Shown: one piece after another, positions 44,138 through 54,500 of the stretch
Layout of the letters: each line of letters opens with the position of its first letter
How positions within the stretch are numbered: the first letter of the stretch is position 1
DNA from: Poseidonocella sedimentorum
Lineage (GTDB): Bacteria > Pseudomonadota > Alphaproteobacteria > Rhodobacterales > Rhodobacteraceae
NCBI RefSeq assembly: GCF_900116005.1
Contig: NZ_FOYI01000004.1
Location: forward strand, 186,001 to 250,000
DNA: 64,000 nucleotides
Direction of reading: 5' to 3'
Notes under the pieces: generated by a model
What the model was told of the DNA's origin: nothing
Databases searched by the model: none
Seen by the model: only the letters and a program-made list of their open reading frames with translations
Program-made: the position numbers and the translations under genes

Positions 44138-46668
44138 TGTATTTCTGCTGCGATGACCGCCGCCGCGAGGCGACGCGCCTCAGCCCGCTCAACGGGATCG
44201 ATTTCGTCGAGGTCATCGACATGAGCGCGCCGGTGGAGGCCGATCGACAGCGCTTTGTTCACATCCACTTGCTGAAGGACCCCGCCCCCGAGAGCTACGG
44301 GCCCGATGAGGTCGTCGTCGAGGGGCCCGCCGGGCCGCTCGATCTGGCGGGCGTGACCACCGGGCTCGGGGGCCAGACAAACATCGTCGTGGTCGAGCTG
44401 GTGAGCGCGGGCGATTTCGATCCGCATGTGATCCGCCTGCGCCGCGGGCTTCTGGACGAGCGCCCGCCGGTGGAGATCGACCCGCAGCTTGCCGCGGTGG
44501 CGTTCAGCTTCAAGGTCGAATGCCCGTCGGATTTCGACTGCCTGAGCCCCTGCGATTGCGGCCCCGAGCCGAAGCAGATGCCCGAAATCTCCTACCTCGC
44601 GCGCGACACCGACAGCTTCCGCGCCGCCATGCTCGACAGGTTGGCCACGCTCCAGCCGGACGTGCCCGCGCCGCACCCCGTGGACCAGAAGATGGCCGTC
44701 ATCGAGGCGCTCTCGGTCCTCGCCGACCGCGTCGCCTATGCTCAGGACGCAGGCCATTCGGAGGCCTATATCACCACATTGCAATCGCGCATCTCGGCGC
44801 GGCGGCTCGGCAAGCTGGTGGATTATGACCTTGATGAGGGGCAGACCGCGCGGCTCTTCGTTCACATCGAGGCGCGCGCGGATGCCGCCCCCGCCGGGCC
44901 GGGTTTCGAGCCCGTCATCCCGGTCGGCACCGCGCTCACAACGCGGCTTTCGGGCCAGCCGTTGCGCTTGCCTGCGGACCCGGAGATCCTCGCCCGCGCG
45001 CCCATCGTCTTCGAGGCATTGACCCCGCTCGAGGCGCTGTTTGCCGACCACAACGAGCTGCGGTTCTACACCTGGTCCGACCAGCGCTGCGCCCTGCCCG
45101 CCGGGGCGACCGCCGCGACGCTCGCGGGCCACCACCCCGATCTCGCCCCCGCCCTTTTCCTCGCCTTCGAAGAAGTCGTCGGCCCGCGCACCGGCAACCC
45201 CGCCGACCGCGACCGCGCCAACCGCCCGGTCGTCCGGCTCAGCGAGGTCCGCGCCTTCGAGAGCCCCGGCGTGCCGCTGACCGACCCGGTCACCGGCGAT
45301 GAGATCACCGAGATTGAATGGATGGCGGACGATGCGCTCGCCCGCCCGCTCTGCCTCTCGGCCGAAACGGATGCGCGGTTCGGCAGCCGTTTCCTGCCCC
45401 ATGTCTCGGTTGCGCGCGGCAATGTTTTTCTCGCGGACCACGGGCGCACCGTGGCGGACGAGGACCTCGGCACAGTGCCCGCCCCGACGCGCAGCTGGGC
45501 CCCCGGGCGCGGCCCCCGGGCGCTCGCCGAGGCCGCGACGCGCGATTGCACCGAGACGCTCTGCGCCCCCGAGGAGGCCGAGCGGATCACGCCGCGCTTC
45601 GCCCCCGTGCTCGCCGAGATCCCGCTCAGCTTCGCCGCCCCGCTCGATCCGGGCGCCGGCGCCACGGCCCTGCTCGCCGCCCCCGGCGCGCCGCAGCCTG
45701 CGCTCACGCTGGAGGCCACGTCCGGCGGCGCGACCCGGCCCTACACCGCCCGGCGCGACCTTCTGGGCAGCGACGCCACCGCGCGCGACGTGGTCCCCGA
45801 GGTCGAGACAAACGGCCGCGCGACCCTGCGCTTTGGCGATGACGTGAACGGGATGCGGCCCAACGCCGGGACCGCGTTCACCGCGCGCTACCGCGTCGGG
45901 CTCGGGCCGCGCGGCAATATCGGCGCCGATCAGCTCGCTCATATCCGCAGCGATGTCGCCGAGATCGCCGCCTTGCGCAACATGACGCCGGGCACCGGCG
46001 GGCGGATGCCGGAAAGCGTCGCCGAGATGAAACGCCGCGCGCCCTTCGCCTTCCGCCGGCAGGACCGCGCCGTCACCCGCGCCGACCATGACGACATGGC
46101 CCGCCGCTTCACCCCGCCCGAAGGCCCGATTCAGGGCAGCGTCACCGACATCATGCACACCGGTTCCTGGCTCACCTCGCTCATGACCGTGGATCGCCGC
46201 GGGGGCCGCCCGGTCACGCCGGAGTTCGAGACGGACCTGCGCGCCCACATGGAGCGCTACCGCATGGCGGGGCGCGATCTGGAGGTCGAGGGGCCGATCG
46301 ACGTGGGGCTTGAGATCGACATGACGGTCTGCGTCTGCGGCGACTACCTGCGCGGGCAGGTCAAGGCCGCGGTGCTCGCGCGCTTTTCCAACCGCACCCT
46401 CCCCGACGGCACACTCGGCGCCTTTCACCCCGACCGGATGCGCTTCGGCGAGACGGTCTACCTCTCGCCGCTCATCGCGCTGGCGCAATCGGTCGAGGGG
46501 GTGCGCGCCGTCTCGGTCACGCGCTTCCGGCGGATGGGAGACGCGGGCAGCTCGGGGCTCGAGGCCCGCAAGCTGGAGCTCGGCCGGCGCGAAATCGCGC
46601 GGCTCGACAATGACCCAAGCCGCCCCGGCAACGGCGTCTTGCGGTTTGAGATGACGGGAGGACGTTGA
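44134..46668 (+). CDS. putative baseplate assembly (wedge) protein with cysteine cluster
   Basis: 844 residues, baseplate J/gp6-like (Afp11 type), with the conserved C-terminal region RRQDRAVTRADHDDMARRF and SVEGVRAVSVTRFRRM. A compact cysteine cluster Cys130/136/140/142 (C-x5-C-x3-C-x-C) could bind a metal or iron-sulfur centre. The N-terminal part (1-120) is lineage-specific, beginning FCCDDRRREA. Its stop overlaps the next start by one base. Confidence 0.85.
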   Translation: MMYFCCDDRRREATRLSPLNGIDFVEVIDMSAPVEADRQRFVHIHLLKDPAPESYGPDEVVVEGPAGPLDLAGVTTGLGGQTNIVVVELVSAGDFDPHVIRLRRGLLDERPPVEIDPQLAAVAFSFKVECPSDFDCLSPCDCGPEPKQMPEISYLARDTDSFRAAMLDRLATLQPDVPAPHPVDQKMAVIEALSVLADRVAYAQDAGHSEAYITTLQSRISARRLGKLVDYDLDEGQTARLFVHIEARADAAPAGPGFEPVIPVGTALTTRLSGQPLRLPADPEILARAPIVFEALTPLEALFADHNELRFYTWSDQRCALPAGATAATLAGHHPDLAPALFLAFEEVVGPRTGNPADRDRANRPVVRLSEVRAFESPGVPLTDPVTGDEITEIEWMADDALARPLCLSAETDARFGSRFLPHVSVARGNVFLADHGRTVADEDLGTVPAPTRSWAPGRGPRALAEAATRDCTETLCAPEEAERITPRFAPVLAEIPLSFAAPLDPGAGATALLAAPGAPQPALTLEATSGGATRPYTARRDLLGSDATARDVVPEVETNGRATLRFGDDVNGMRPNAGTAFTARYRVGLGPRGNIGADQLAHIRSDVAEIAALRNMTPGTGGRMPESVAEMKRRAPFAFRRQDRAVTRADHDDMARRFTPPEGPIQGSVTDIMHTGSWLTSLMTVDRRGGRPVTPEFETDLRAHMERYRMAGRDLEVEGPIDVGLEIDMTVCVCGDYLRGQVKAAVLARFSNRTLPDGTLGAFHPDRMRFGETVYLSPLIALAQSVEGVRAVSVTRFRRMGDAGSSGLEARKLELGRREIARLDNDPSRPGNGVLRFEMTGGR

Positions 46669-49364
46669 TGCGCGAGACCCACAGCCTTTGCGACGCCTGC
46701 GACGGGATCACCGTCTCGACCCCGCGCGCGAGCTGGCAGCGCCCCGGCCTCTCGGCGATTGACGCCCGCGCGGGCGATTACTGGGCCTACTACGAGACGC
46801 TCACCGCCCGGCTGAGTTCGGCCGAGTACGGCCCGCTTGCCGATCTCAAGACCCGCGATCCGGGGCGCGATTTCTCCATCGCGCTGCTCGATGCCTGGGC
46901 CGTGAGTGGCGAGGTGCTGAGCTTTTATGCCAATCGCCTCACCTCAGAGACGCTGCTGGACACGGCGGGCGAGCTCTGGTCGCTGCACCAGCTCGCCGCG
47001 CTTGTCGGCTACCGGCCCAACCCGGGCGCCGCCGCAGAGACCACGCTCGCCTTCACCATGAGCACCACGCCCGGCGCGCCGCAATCCACGACGCTGCCCT
47101 CGGGCATCAAGGTCCAGAGCACGCCGGGCCCCGATGAAAGCCCGGTCATCTTCGAGACAACCGAGGCCATTCCGGCCCGGCCCGCCTGGAACGCCATGCG
47201 GCCCCAGCAGGGCGCGGTCCAGACGCTCACCGCCGCCACCCGGACGCTGTACCTTTCGGGCCTCTCGACCGGGCTCGTGCCCGGCGATGCGCTTGTCTTC
47301 TTTGCCGAGGATGGCGCGCCGGTGCTCGCGCTCATCCGCGCCGTGGTGCTGGAGCCCGCCGACATCGCCGCCGATCCCGGCGCGGTGGACCTCACCCGGC
47401 TCGAGATCGACCCGCTCGCCACAGACCCCGGAGAGCAGGCCGCCACAGCCCCGCCCGCCCCCACGGCGCCCGTCTTGCCCCCGGTCCTTGCCGCGCAGCT
47501 TGGCCAGACGCTCAGTGCCGGCGCGCTGACCGAGCTGCTGGAGGCCGAGGCGCTCAGCGAAGCCGCGCTGTTTGACCCGCTGCGCGGTCTGGCCGAGACG
47601 CCGCCGCGGATCCTCGTCTTTCGCGAAGCTGCGGGCGCCTTCGGCAACGCCGCCCCGGCGTTCGACACGCTTCCCCCCTCGCTGACCGGAGACGTGCCGC
47701 GCTACAATTCGGACAGCGCTGGCAACGTCTTCATCGACGGGTTCGACCCCGCCCCCTACCACGATGCAAGCGCGGCCGAGTGGGCCGACGCATCGCTTAC
47801 GGTGCTCGAAGACGGCGACGGCGCGGTCTATCTCGACCGGGTAATCAAGGAGATCGGCGCGGGCGGCTACGCGGTTCTGCGCGATGGGGCAAGCTGGGGC
47901 GTCTACGGAATCGAGGATACGGGCGAGGTCTCGCTCTCGGAATTCGCGATCACCGGCAAGGTCACGCGGCTCACGCTCCACAGCGCCGCGGGCTTCGGCA
48001 GCTTCTCCACCCGCGGCACGACGATCCACGCGGGCTCCGAGTGGATCGACCTGCCGCGCAGCCCGCTGCGCACGCCGCTCCGAGCCGGCGAGACCCAGCT
48101 TGCGCTCGACACCTGGGCGCCGGGGTTGCAGAACGGCCAGAAGATCTTCCTGCGCGGGCAATTCGCCGATGGGCTCGCCGCGCCGATCACCCGGCTGGTC
48201 GAGATCGCCGGGGTGGAGCACCAGATCCGCGCGGGCGGGACCACCGAGCTCACCCTGAGCGCACCGCTGCGCGAGGATTTCGACAGGACGGCCCTGCGGA
48301 TCAACGCCAATGTCGCCGCGGCCAACCATGGCGAGACCACCGAAGAGATCCTCGGCGGCGGCGATCCGGGCCAACGGTTCCAGAGCTTCACCCTGCGGCA
48401 AAAGCCGCTCACCCATGTAAGCGCCGATGTCGCCGGAGGGGTGCGCCCGGAGCTCACATTGCGTGTCAACGGCGTGCGGTGGGACCGCGTCCCCGACTTC
48501 CTCGACCCCCAGCCGAACCTGCGCGGCTTCACCCTGACCACCGACCCCGAGGGCGTGGCGACGGTGGGCTTCGGCAATCCCGATTTCGCGGCGAGCCCGG
48601 CCAAGGGGGCCGAGACGATCTCGGTCAGCTATCGCACCGGGCTCGGGCTGGAGGGGCGCGTCGAGGCGGGCCAGCTCAACATCCTGATGACCCGTCCGCT
48701 CGGGCTCGACGGGGTCGAAAACCCGCTCGCCACCGAGGGCGGGGCCGATCCGGCCAGCGCCGAAGCGCTGCGGAGCGAATTGCCGATGAGCTTGCGGACG
48801 CTGGGGCGCGTGGTCTCGCTGTCGGATTTCGAGGATTACAGCCGGTCCTACGCTGGCATCGCCAAGGCCCGGGCCGAGTGGGTCCGCCTGCCCGGCGCGA
48901 TCAAGCCCGGCGTGGTCGTGACCGTCGCGGGCGAAGAGGCCGCCGAACTGCCCCCCGAAACCACGCTCCACACCACACTGCGCGATGCGCTGACCGCCGA
49001 TGGGTTGCCCTTCGCGCGCTTCCGCCTCCGGAGCTTCCGGCCCCGCTACTTCCGCCTCGCCGCCAAGGTCAAACCCCACCCCGATTACATCGCCGATGAC
49101 GTGCTCGCCGCGGTCGAGGCCGCCCTGCGCGCCGCCTACGCCTTCGAAGCGCGCGCCTTCTCCGCCCCGGTCTTTGCCTCCGAGGTCATCACCGTGATGC
49201 AGGGCGTGGCCGGTGTCGAGGCGGTCACGCTCGACCGGCTCTATCGCGGTGCGGCAGCCCAGCGGCGCGAGGTGCTCCACGCCGACAGCGCAGGGCCCGC
49301 GCAGGGCGCCGAGCTTCTGATGCTGCACCCCGAACCACTCGATTACCTGGAGGTCCTCTCATGA
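46668..49364 (+). CDS. putative baseplate assembly (wedge) protein, second copy type
   Basis: 898 residues from ATG 46668. The N-terminal CDACDG pair is followed by the family signature (FSIALLDAWAVSGEVLSFYANRLTSETLLDTA then LAALVGYRPNPGAAAETTLAF). The C-terminal J-like region has SLSDFEDYSRSYAGIAKARAEW. It is related to, but clearly distinct from, the preceding wedge protein; together they probably form the heteromeric wedge as Afp11 and Afp12 do. Confidence 0.85.
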   Translation: MRETHSLCDACDGITVSTPRASWQRPGLSAIDARAGDYWAYYETLTARLSSAEYGPLADLKTRDPGRDFSIALLDAWAVSGEVLSFYANRLTSETLLDTAGELWSLHQLAALVGYRPNPGAAAETTLAFTMSTTPGAPQSTTLPSGIKVQSTPGPDESPVIFETTEAIPARPAWNAMRPQQGAVQTLTAATRTLYLSGLSTGLVPGDALVFFAEDGAPVLALIRAVVLEPADIAADPGAVDLTRLEIDPLATDPGEQAATAPPAPTAPVLPPVLAAQLGQTLSAGALTELLEAEALSEAALFDPLRGLAETPPRILVFREAAGAFGNAAPAFDTLPPSLTGDVPRYNSDSAGNVFIDGFDPAPYHDASAAEWADASLTVLEDGDGAVYLDRVIKEIGAGGYAVLRDGASWGVYGIEDTGEVSLSEFAITGKVTRLTLHSAAGFGSFSTRGTTIHAGSEWIDLPRSPLRTPLRAGETQLALDTWAPGLQNGQKIFLRGQFADGLAAPITRLVEIAGVEHQIRAGGTTELTLSAPLREDFDRTALRINANVAAANHGETTEEILGGGDPGQRFQSFTLRQKPLTHVSADVAGGVRPELTLRVNGVRWDRVPDFLDPQPNLRGFTLTTDPEGVATVGFGNPDFAASPAKGAETISVSYRTGLGLEGRVEAGQLNILMTRPLGLDGVENPLATEGGADPASAEALRSELPMSLRTLGRVVSLSDFEDYSRSYAGIAKARAEWVRLPGAIKPGVVVTVAGEEAAELPPETTLHTTLRDALTADGLPFARFRLRSFRPRYFRLAAKVKPHPDYIADDVLAAVEAALRAAYAFEARAFSAPVFASEVITVMQGVAGVEAVTLDRLYRGAAAQRREVLHADSAGPAQGAELLMLHPEPLDYLEVLS

Positions 49365-51445
49365 CCCGGCCCATGCCCTCCGGCGACTGGCTCTATGCCG
49401 CGCTGCCCGAGATCCTGCGCGCCCGCGATGCGGAGACGGGCGAGGCCCTGCGCGCGCTTCTGGCGCTCCTTGGCGAGCAGGGCGACACGCTCTTCGAGGA
49501 GGCCGACCGGCTCTACGACAACCAGTTCATCGAGACCTGCGAGGACTGGCTCGTGCCCTATCTCGGGGCGCTGGTGGGCTACCGGCCGGTGCATGACGTC
49601 GGCCCGGTGAGCCAGCGCGCTCTGGTGGGGCGGTGGATCGCCCTCACCCGCGCCAAGGGCACGGCGGCGGCGCTGGAAGAGGTCGCGCGGGGGGCCACGA
49701 ACTGGCCCGCCAAGGTGACCGAGTATTTCCAACTGCTTGCGCACCCGCAATTCATGAACCACATCCGCCCCGAGGCCCACGGCGCGCTCGACATGCGCCG
49801 CGTCCCCCGGCTGGAGGCGCTCGGCAGCGCGTTTGACAGCGCGCATTACACCGTGGACACCGGCCGCATCCCGCTCGGCGAGGGGCGGCACAATGTCCAG
49901 AACATCGGCATCGCGCTCTGGCGGCTGCGCCCCGATGCCTGGCCCCGCCACCGGGCGTTCGTGCGCGGTGCGCGGCGTTTCACCGTGCATCCGCTGGGCC
50001 TCGACACCCGGCTCTTCAACCTCCCCGAAAGCGAGACCGGGACGGACACGCTCGCGGGCGCCGTCAACCTGCCGATCCCGCTGGAGCGGCGGCACCTCGC
50101 GGCCAATCTCGCCGCGTTCACCCCGCGCGCCTTTCGAATTTGGGTCGACGGGAACGAGGTGCCGCCCTCGGGCCTGCGCGTGTGCAACCTCTCGGATGCG
50201 GGCGGCGGCTGGGCCCATGCGCCGGATGGCGTCGTCGCGATCGATCCGGTTCTCGGGCGGATCAACACCCCCGCCGACGCGCCCGCGCCGGAGCTGGTCG
50301 AGGTCGAGGCGCAGACCGCGCTGATGGGCGATCTGGGCGGCGGCGCCTATGAGCGGGCAGCAGGGTTTTCCGAGGCGCTGAGCCCGTTGCGGCCCGTCGA
50401 TGCTGCCGGCGATCTGCAGGCCGAGCTGACCGAGGTGGCCACCGGCGGCGCGGTGGAGATCACCGACAGCGAGACCTATTCCGGTGCCGTCGCCATCGAC
50501 ATTGCCGAGGATCAGCGGCTGGAGCTGCGCGCCGCCAACGGCCAGCGCCCGACCCTGTCGCTCGGGGCCGACATGGCGCTCACCGGGGCGGCGGAGGCCG
50601 AGATCACCCTGAACGGCCTGCTGATCGCGGGCGGCGCGCTCATCGTGCCGGACGACGGGGCCAACGCGCTCAGGCGGCTCACCCTGCGCCACGTGACGCT
50701 CCTGCCGGGGATCACCGCGCAGGCGAACGGCACGCCCGACCAGCCCGCCGCGCCCTCGCTCATCATCGAGGCACCCAATGTCATCGTCGAGCTGGACCGC
50801 TGCATTCTGGGCGGAATCCGCTGCCACCCCAGCACGGTCCTCACCGCAACCGACAGCATTATCGACGCCACCGCCCGCGAGAACATCGCGCTCGCCGCCC
50901 CGGACGGGACCAGCCCCGCCGCGCGGGTGAGCCTCCGGGAATGCACCGTGATCGGCAAGATCTCGGCGCGGGTCTTCACGCTCGTCTCCAACAGCCTGCT
51001 CGACGCGGCCCTCGCCCCCGGCGATCCGTGGGACATCGCCATCGCGGCCCAGGACACCCAGACCGGCTGCGCCCGGTTCAGCTACATCCCGCCCGGCGCG
51101 CGCGTGCCGCGCCGCTACCGCTGCCAGCCGAGCCTTGCACGCGCACAGGCCCTGGCCGCCGCCGAGGAGGCCAACCCGATGCTGAGCCCCGCCGAGGAGG
51201 CCGCGATCCTGCGCCGCGTGACCGCGCCGCTCCGCCCCGGTTTCACAGAGCGCCGCTATGGCCGGGCGGGCTACATGCAGCTCCTCACCGCCGCCCCGCG
51301 CGAGATCCGCACCGGGGCCGATGACGAGAGCGAGATGGGCGCGTGGCAGCACATCCACCAGCCCCAGCGGGAGAGCAACCTGCGCGCGCGGCTCGACGAA
51401 TTTCTACCAAGCGGCATGGACGCCGGATTTCATCATGAAACGTGA
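49361..51445 (+). CDS. tail protein I-like baseplate/fibre-base protein with beta-helix domain
   Basis: 694 residues. Residues 1-150 match phage tail protein I (LPEILRARDAETGEALRALLALLGEQGDTLFEEADRLYDNQFIETCEDWLVPYLGALVG, shown here only as a region). Residues about 350-560 look like a short right-handed beta-helix (AVEITDSETYSGAVAIDIAEDQ then EITLNGLLIAGGALIV). The C-terminus contains RRYGRAGYMQLL and ends QRESNLRARLDEFLPSGMDAGF, a form common in these loci. Probably links baseplate wedges to receptor-binding fibres. Confidence 0.8.
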   Translation: MTRPMPSGDWLYAALPEILRARDAETGEALRALLALLGEQGDTLFEEADRLYDNQFIETCEDWLVPYLGALVGYRPVHDVGPVSQRALVGRWIALTRAKGTAAALEEVARGATNWPAKVTEYFQLLAHPQFMNHIRPEAHGALDMRRVPRLEALGSAFDSAHYTVDTGRIPLGEGRHNVQNIGIALWRLRPDAWPRHRAFVRGARRFTVHPLGLDTRLFNLPESETGTDTLAGAVNLPIPLERRHLAANLAAFTPRAFRIWVDGNEVPPSGLRVCNLSDAGGGWAHAPDGVVAIDPVLGRINTPADAPAPELVEVEAQTALMGDLGGGAYERAAGFSEALSPLRPVDAAGDLQAELTEVATGGAVEITDSETYSGAVAIDIAEDQRLELRAANGQRPTLSLGADMALTGAAEAEITLNGLLIAGGALIVPDDGANALRRLTLRHVTLLPGITAQANGTPDQPAAPSLIIEAPNVIVELDRCILGGIRCHPSTVLTATDSIIDATARENIALAAPDGTSPAARVSLRECTVIGKISARVFTLVSNSLLDAALAPGDPWDIAIAAQDTQTGCARFSYIPPGARVPRRYRCQPSLARAQALAAAEEANPMLSPAEEAAILRRVTAPLRPGFTERRYGRAGYMQLLTAAPREIRTGADDESEMGAWQHIHQPQRESNLRARLDEFLPSGMDAGFHHET

Positions 51446-51502
51446 TTGCAGCACCCATATAAGCGCCCGCCCGAGCGGCACGGCGCGGCAGGAGGGGGAC
51501 AG

Positions 51503-54500
51503 ATGACCATCGACATCAGCCGGAAAACCTTTGATCCAGCGCGCAACACCGCCTGGACCACCACGATGCAGGGCCGCGTGGCGACCGATGCGCCGGTCAA
51601 CGAGGATCGCACCCTGGTCGACCGGCGCCTGCGCGCGCTGATGACCGACCTCATCGGGCGCTGCGGCTATCCCGCCGCCTGGCCGACCTCCTTCGAGATC
51701 ACCGTCGCGGGCGGGGCGCTCTTCGTCGGACCGGGGCGGTACTACGTCGATGGGCATGTGGCGGAGTTCTTCGGCGCGGAGGCGCGGATCTTCGATCCGG
51801 TGCTCTCCGAGGCGCGTCGCGACGGGCCGGTGGCCTTCGACGCCCAGCCCTACCGGCCCGGCGCGGCGCCGGACGCGCCCGAGGGCGGGCGGCACCTGAT
51901 CTATCTCGACGTCTGGCAGCGCGACGTGACCGCGCTTCAGGATGCGACGATCCTCGATCCGGCGATCCCGGTCGACACCTTCGCCCGGCGCCAGACGGTC
52001 TGGCAGGTCAAGAGCTTCGGCCCCCTGCCCGAGGGCGTCGATTGCGCGACGCCCGATGACGATATCCCCGGCTGGCCCGAGCTGATCGCCCCCTCCGGCG
52101 CGCGGCTCACCACCCGCGCGGACCCGGCTCAGGCCGCGAGCGATCCGTGCCTGCTGCCCCCCGGCGCGGCCTTCCGCGGGATCGACAACCGCAGCTATCT
52201 CTACTGCCTGCACGATTTCGACGAGGACGGCACACCGCTGATGAAATTCTCCCGCAGCCACGGGGTCATCGCGACGCGGATCCTGAGCCAGCCACAGGGG
52301 GATGTGCTCGAAGTGGTCGAGGTCGCGAAGGATGATTTCCTGCGCTTCAACCCGGGCGATTGGGTCGAGATCACCGACGAGGCGCGGGTCCTCGCCGAGC
52401 AACCCGGGACGATGGCGCGGGTGCTCTCGGTGGACGATCCCGCCAACACGATCACACTGGAAGACCCTTTGCCCGCCGGCGCGCTCCGCCTCGACGGCGC
52501 CGGGCCGGACGTGGACGCAAGCCTCCAGCCGATCCTGCGCCGCTGGGACCAGAGCGGCCAGATCCGCGACCATGACGGCGCGCTCATCGTCGATCTCGAT
52601 GCGCCGGGCGCCAGCGGGCTCATCCCCGCGCCCGCCGACGGGACCTTCATCGCGCTCGAAGACGGGGTCGAGGCGGCGCTCGACATCGCGCCCACCGGCG
52701 AGGCCCCGCGGATCAACGACTGCTGGACCTTCGTTGCGCGCTATGCGGACAACTCCGTCGAAGCGCTCGACGCCGCCCCGCCGCAGGACACGCATCACCA
52801 CCGCTGCCGCCTCGCGCTCGTCGAGGCGGACGACGGCGAATGGCTCGGCCCGGTCCTCTCCGATTGCCGCGATCCGATCGACCTTGGCGGCGCCTGCTGC
52901 TGCACGGTCGTGGTCTCGCCGGGCGAGGATATCCAGGCCGCGATCGACAGCCTGCCGGATGATTTCGGCGGCTGCGTCTGCCTCAAGCCGGGGCTGCACG
53001 AGATCCGCGAGGCCCTCCGGATCGAGACGCCCAACATCGTGCTGCGCGGCGAGAGCCGGGGCGTCACGGTGCGGCGCCTGGGCGGTGGGACGGTTCTGCG
53101 CCTGACCGGGGCGGTCGGCATCGACATCGACAAGATCGCCTTCGAGCATCGCCCCGAAGACGGCGCGAACACTACCGGAAGCGGCCTCGTGGAGATGCAG
53201 CTTTGCGCCGGCGTGCGGCTCACCGGCTGCGTGCTGCGCGCGCCGGACGAGGCGGGCTCGGTGGGCGTTCTGCTCTCAGGGTGCAGCGAGGTCGCGTTGC
53301 TGGACAGCCGCTTCGCCGGGGTGGCGATCGGCGTGGCGATGCTCTCGCGCTGCGATGAAATCACGGTCGAGGGCAACGCGATGACCCTCGGCGGGCCCCA
53401 GATCCCCGGCCAGTTCGGCATCACCGCGCGCGGCGCGACCGGCCCCGTCCACCTGCGCCAGAACCGCATCGCCGGCGCGCTCACCGGGATCAGCGTCAAC
53501 GACGATCCCACCGGCGCGAACCGCGGCTCTCTCGCGGCAGGCAGCACGGTCAGCGGCAACGAGATCAGCATGGCCCTGCAACCGGTCACCGGCGACGGGG
53601 CGGCGCGCTTCTTCGGCATCGACAGCGGCGCGGGCGACACGGTGATCGACGCCAACCGCCTCTACCTCGCCGGGGGCGCGCGCGTCGCGATCCGCTACAG
53701 CGGCACCGGCGGCAAGATCACACGCAACCTCATCGAGGTGGACCTCAACGCCGACGACGACGGCGAGAACACAGGCATCTTCATCGGCCCCGAAGAGGAC
53801 ACGCCCCACCTCACCCGCCAGATTACCGTGACCGGCAACAGCCTTCGCGATGTGACGGCGGGGATCGTCGCGCGCGAGGTGACCGACATCCAGATTTCCG
53901 GCAACGAGATCGACGCGAGCCCGGGGCGCACCATCCTGCCCGGGATCATGCTCGACGGCGCGACACGCCCGCGCGTGACCGACAACTCGATCCGCGAGGC
54001 CTGGGGCGGCATCTTCGCCACCGGCGGGCGGCTGCTGCATTGCGCGGGCAACACGATCACCGATTGCGCCTTCGGCATCGTCGCCGCGACCGAGACCCAG
54101 CCCACCATCGCGCAAAACGCCCTCACCAACATCGCCATGTTCGGCGCGCTCACCCTGCTGACGGTGGCGCAGACCAAGCTGAGCGGCAACCGGTTCGGCA
54201 ATGTCGGCTGGAGCGGCGGCGCGGCCTGCGCCATCGGCGGGATCATGGTGCTCGGCGATTGGGAGGTGGAGGGCAACGAGATCCTCAACACCGGCCTGCC
54301 GCTGGACGGCGCGCCCAACGGCAGTGCGGTCGCGGGCATCCGCGGCGCGCTGATCCTCGAGAGCCGGATCGACGCCAACACCGTGACCTATTCCAACATC
54401 GCCGATCTGCCCGACGGGCGCGAGGACCGCGCGCTCCAGCTTCAGGGCCTTCTGGAGATCTCGATCCCGGTCTCGGACCGGCGGCTCGCCTTCGGCTTCC

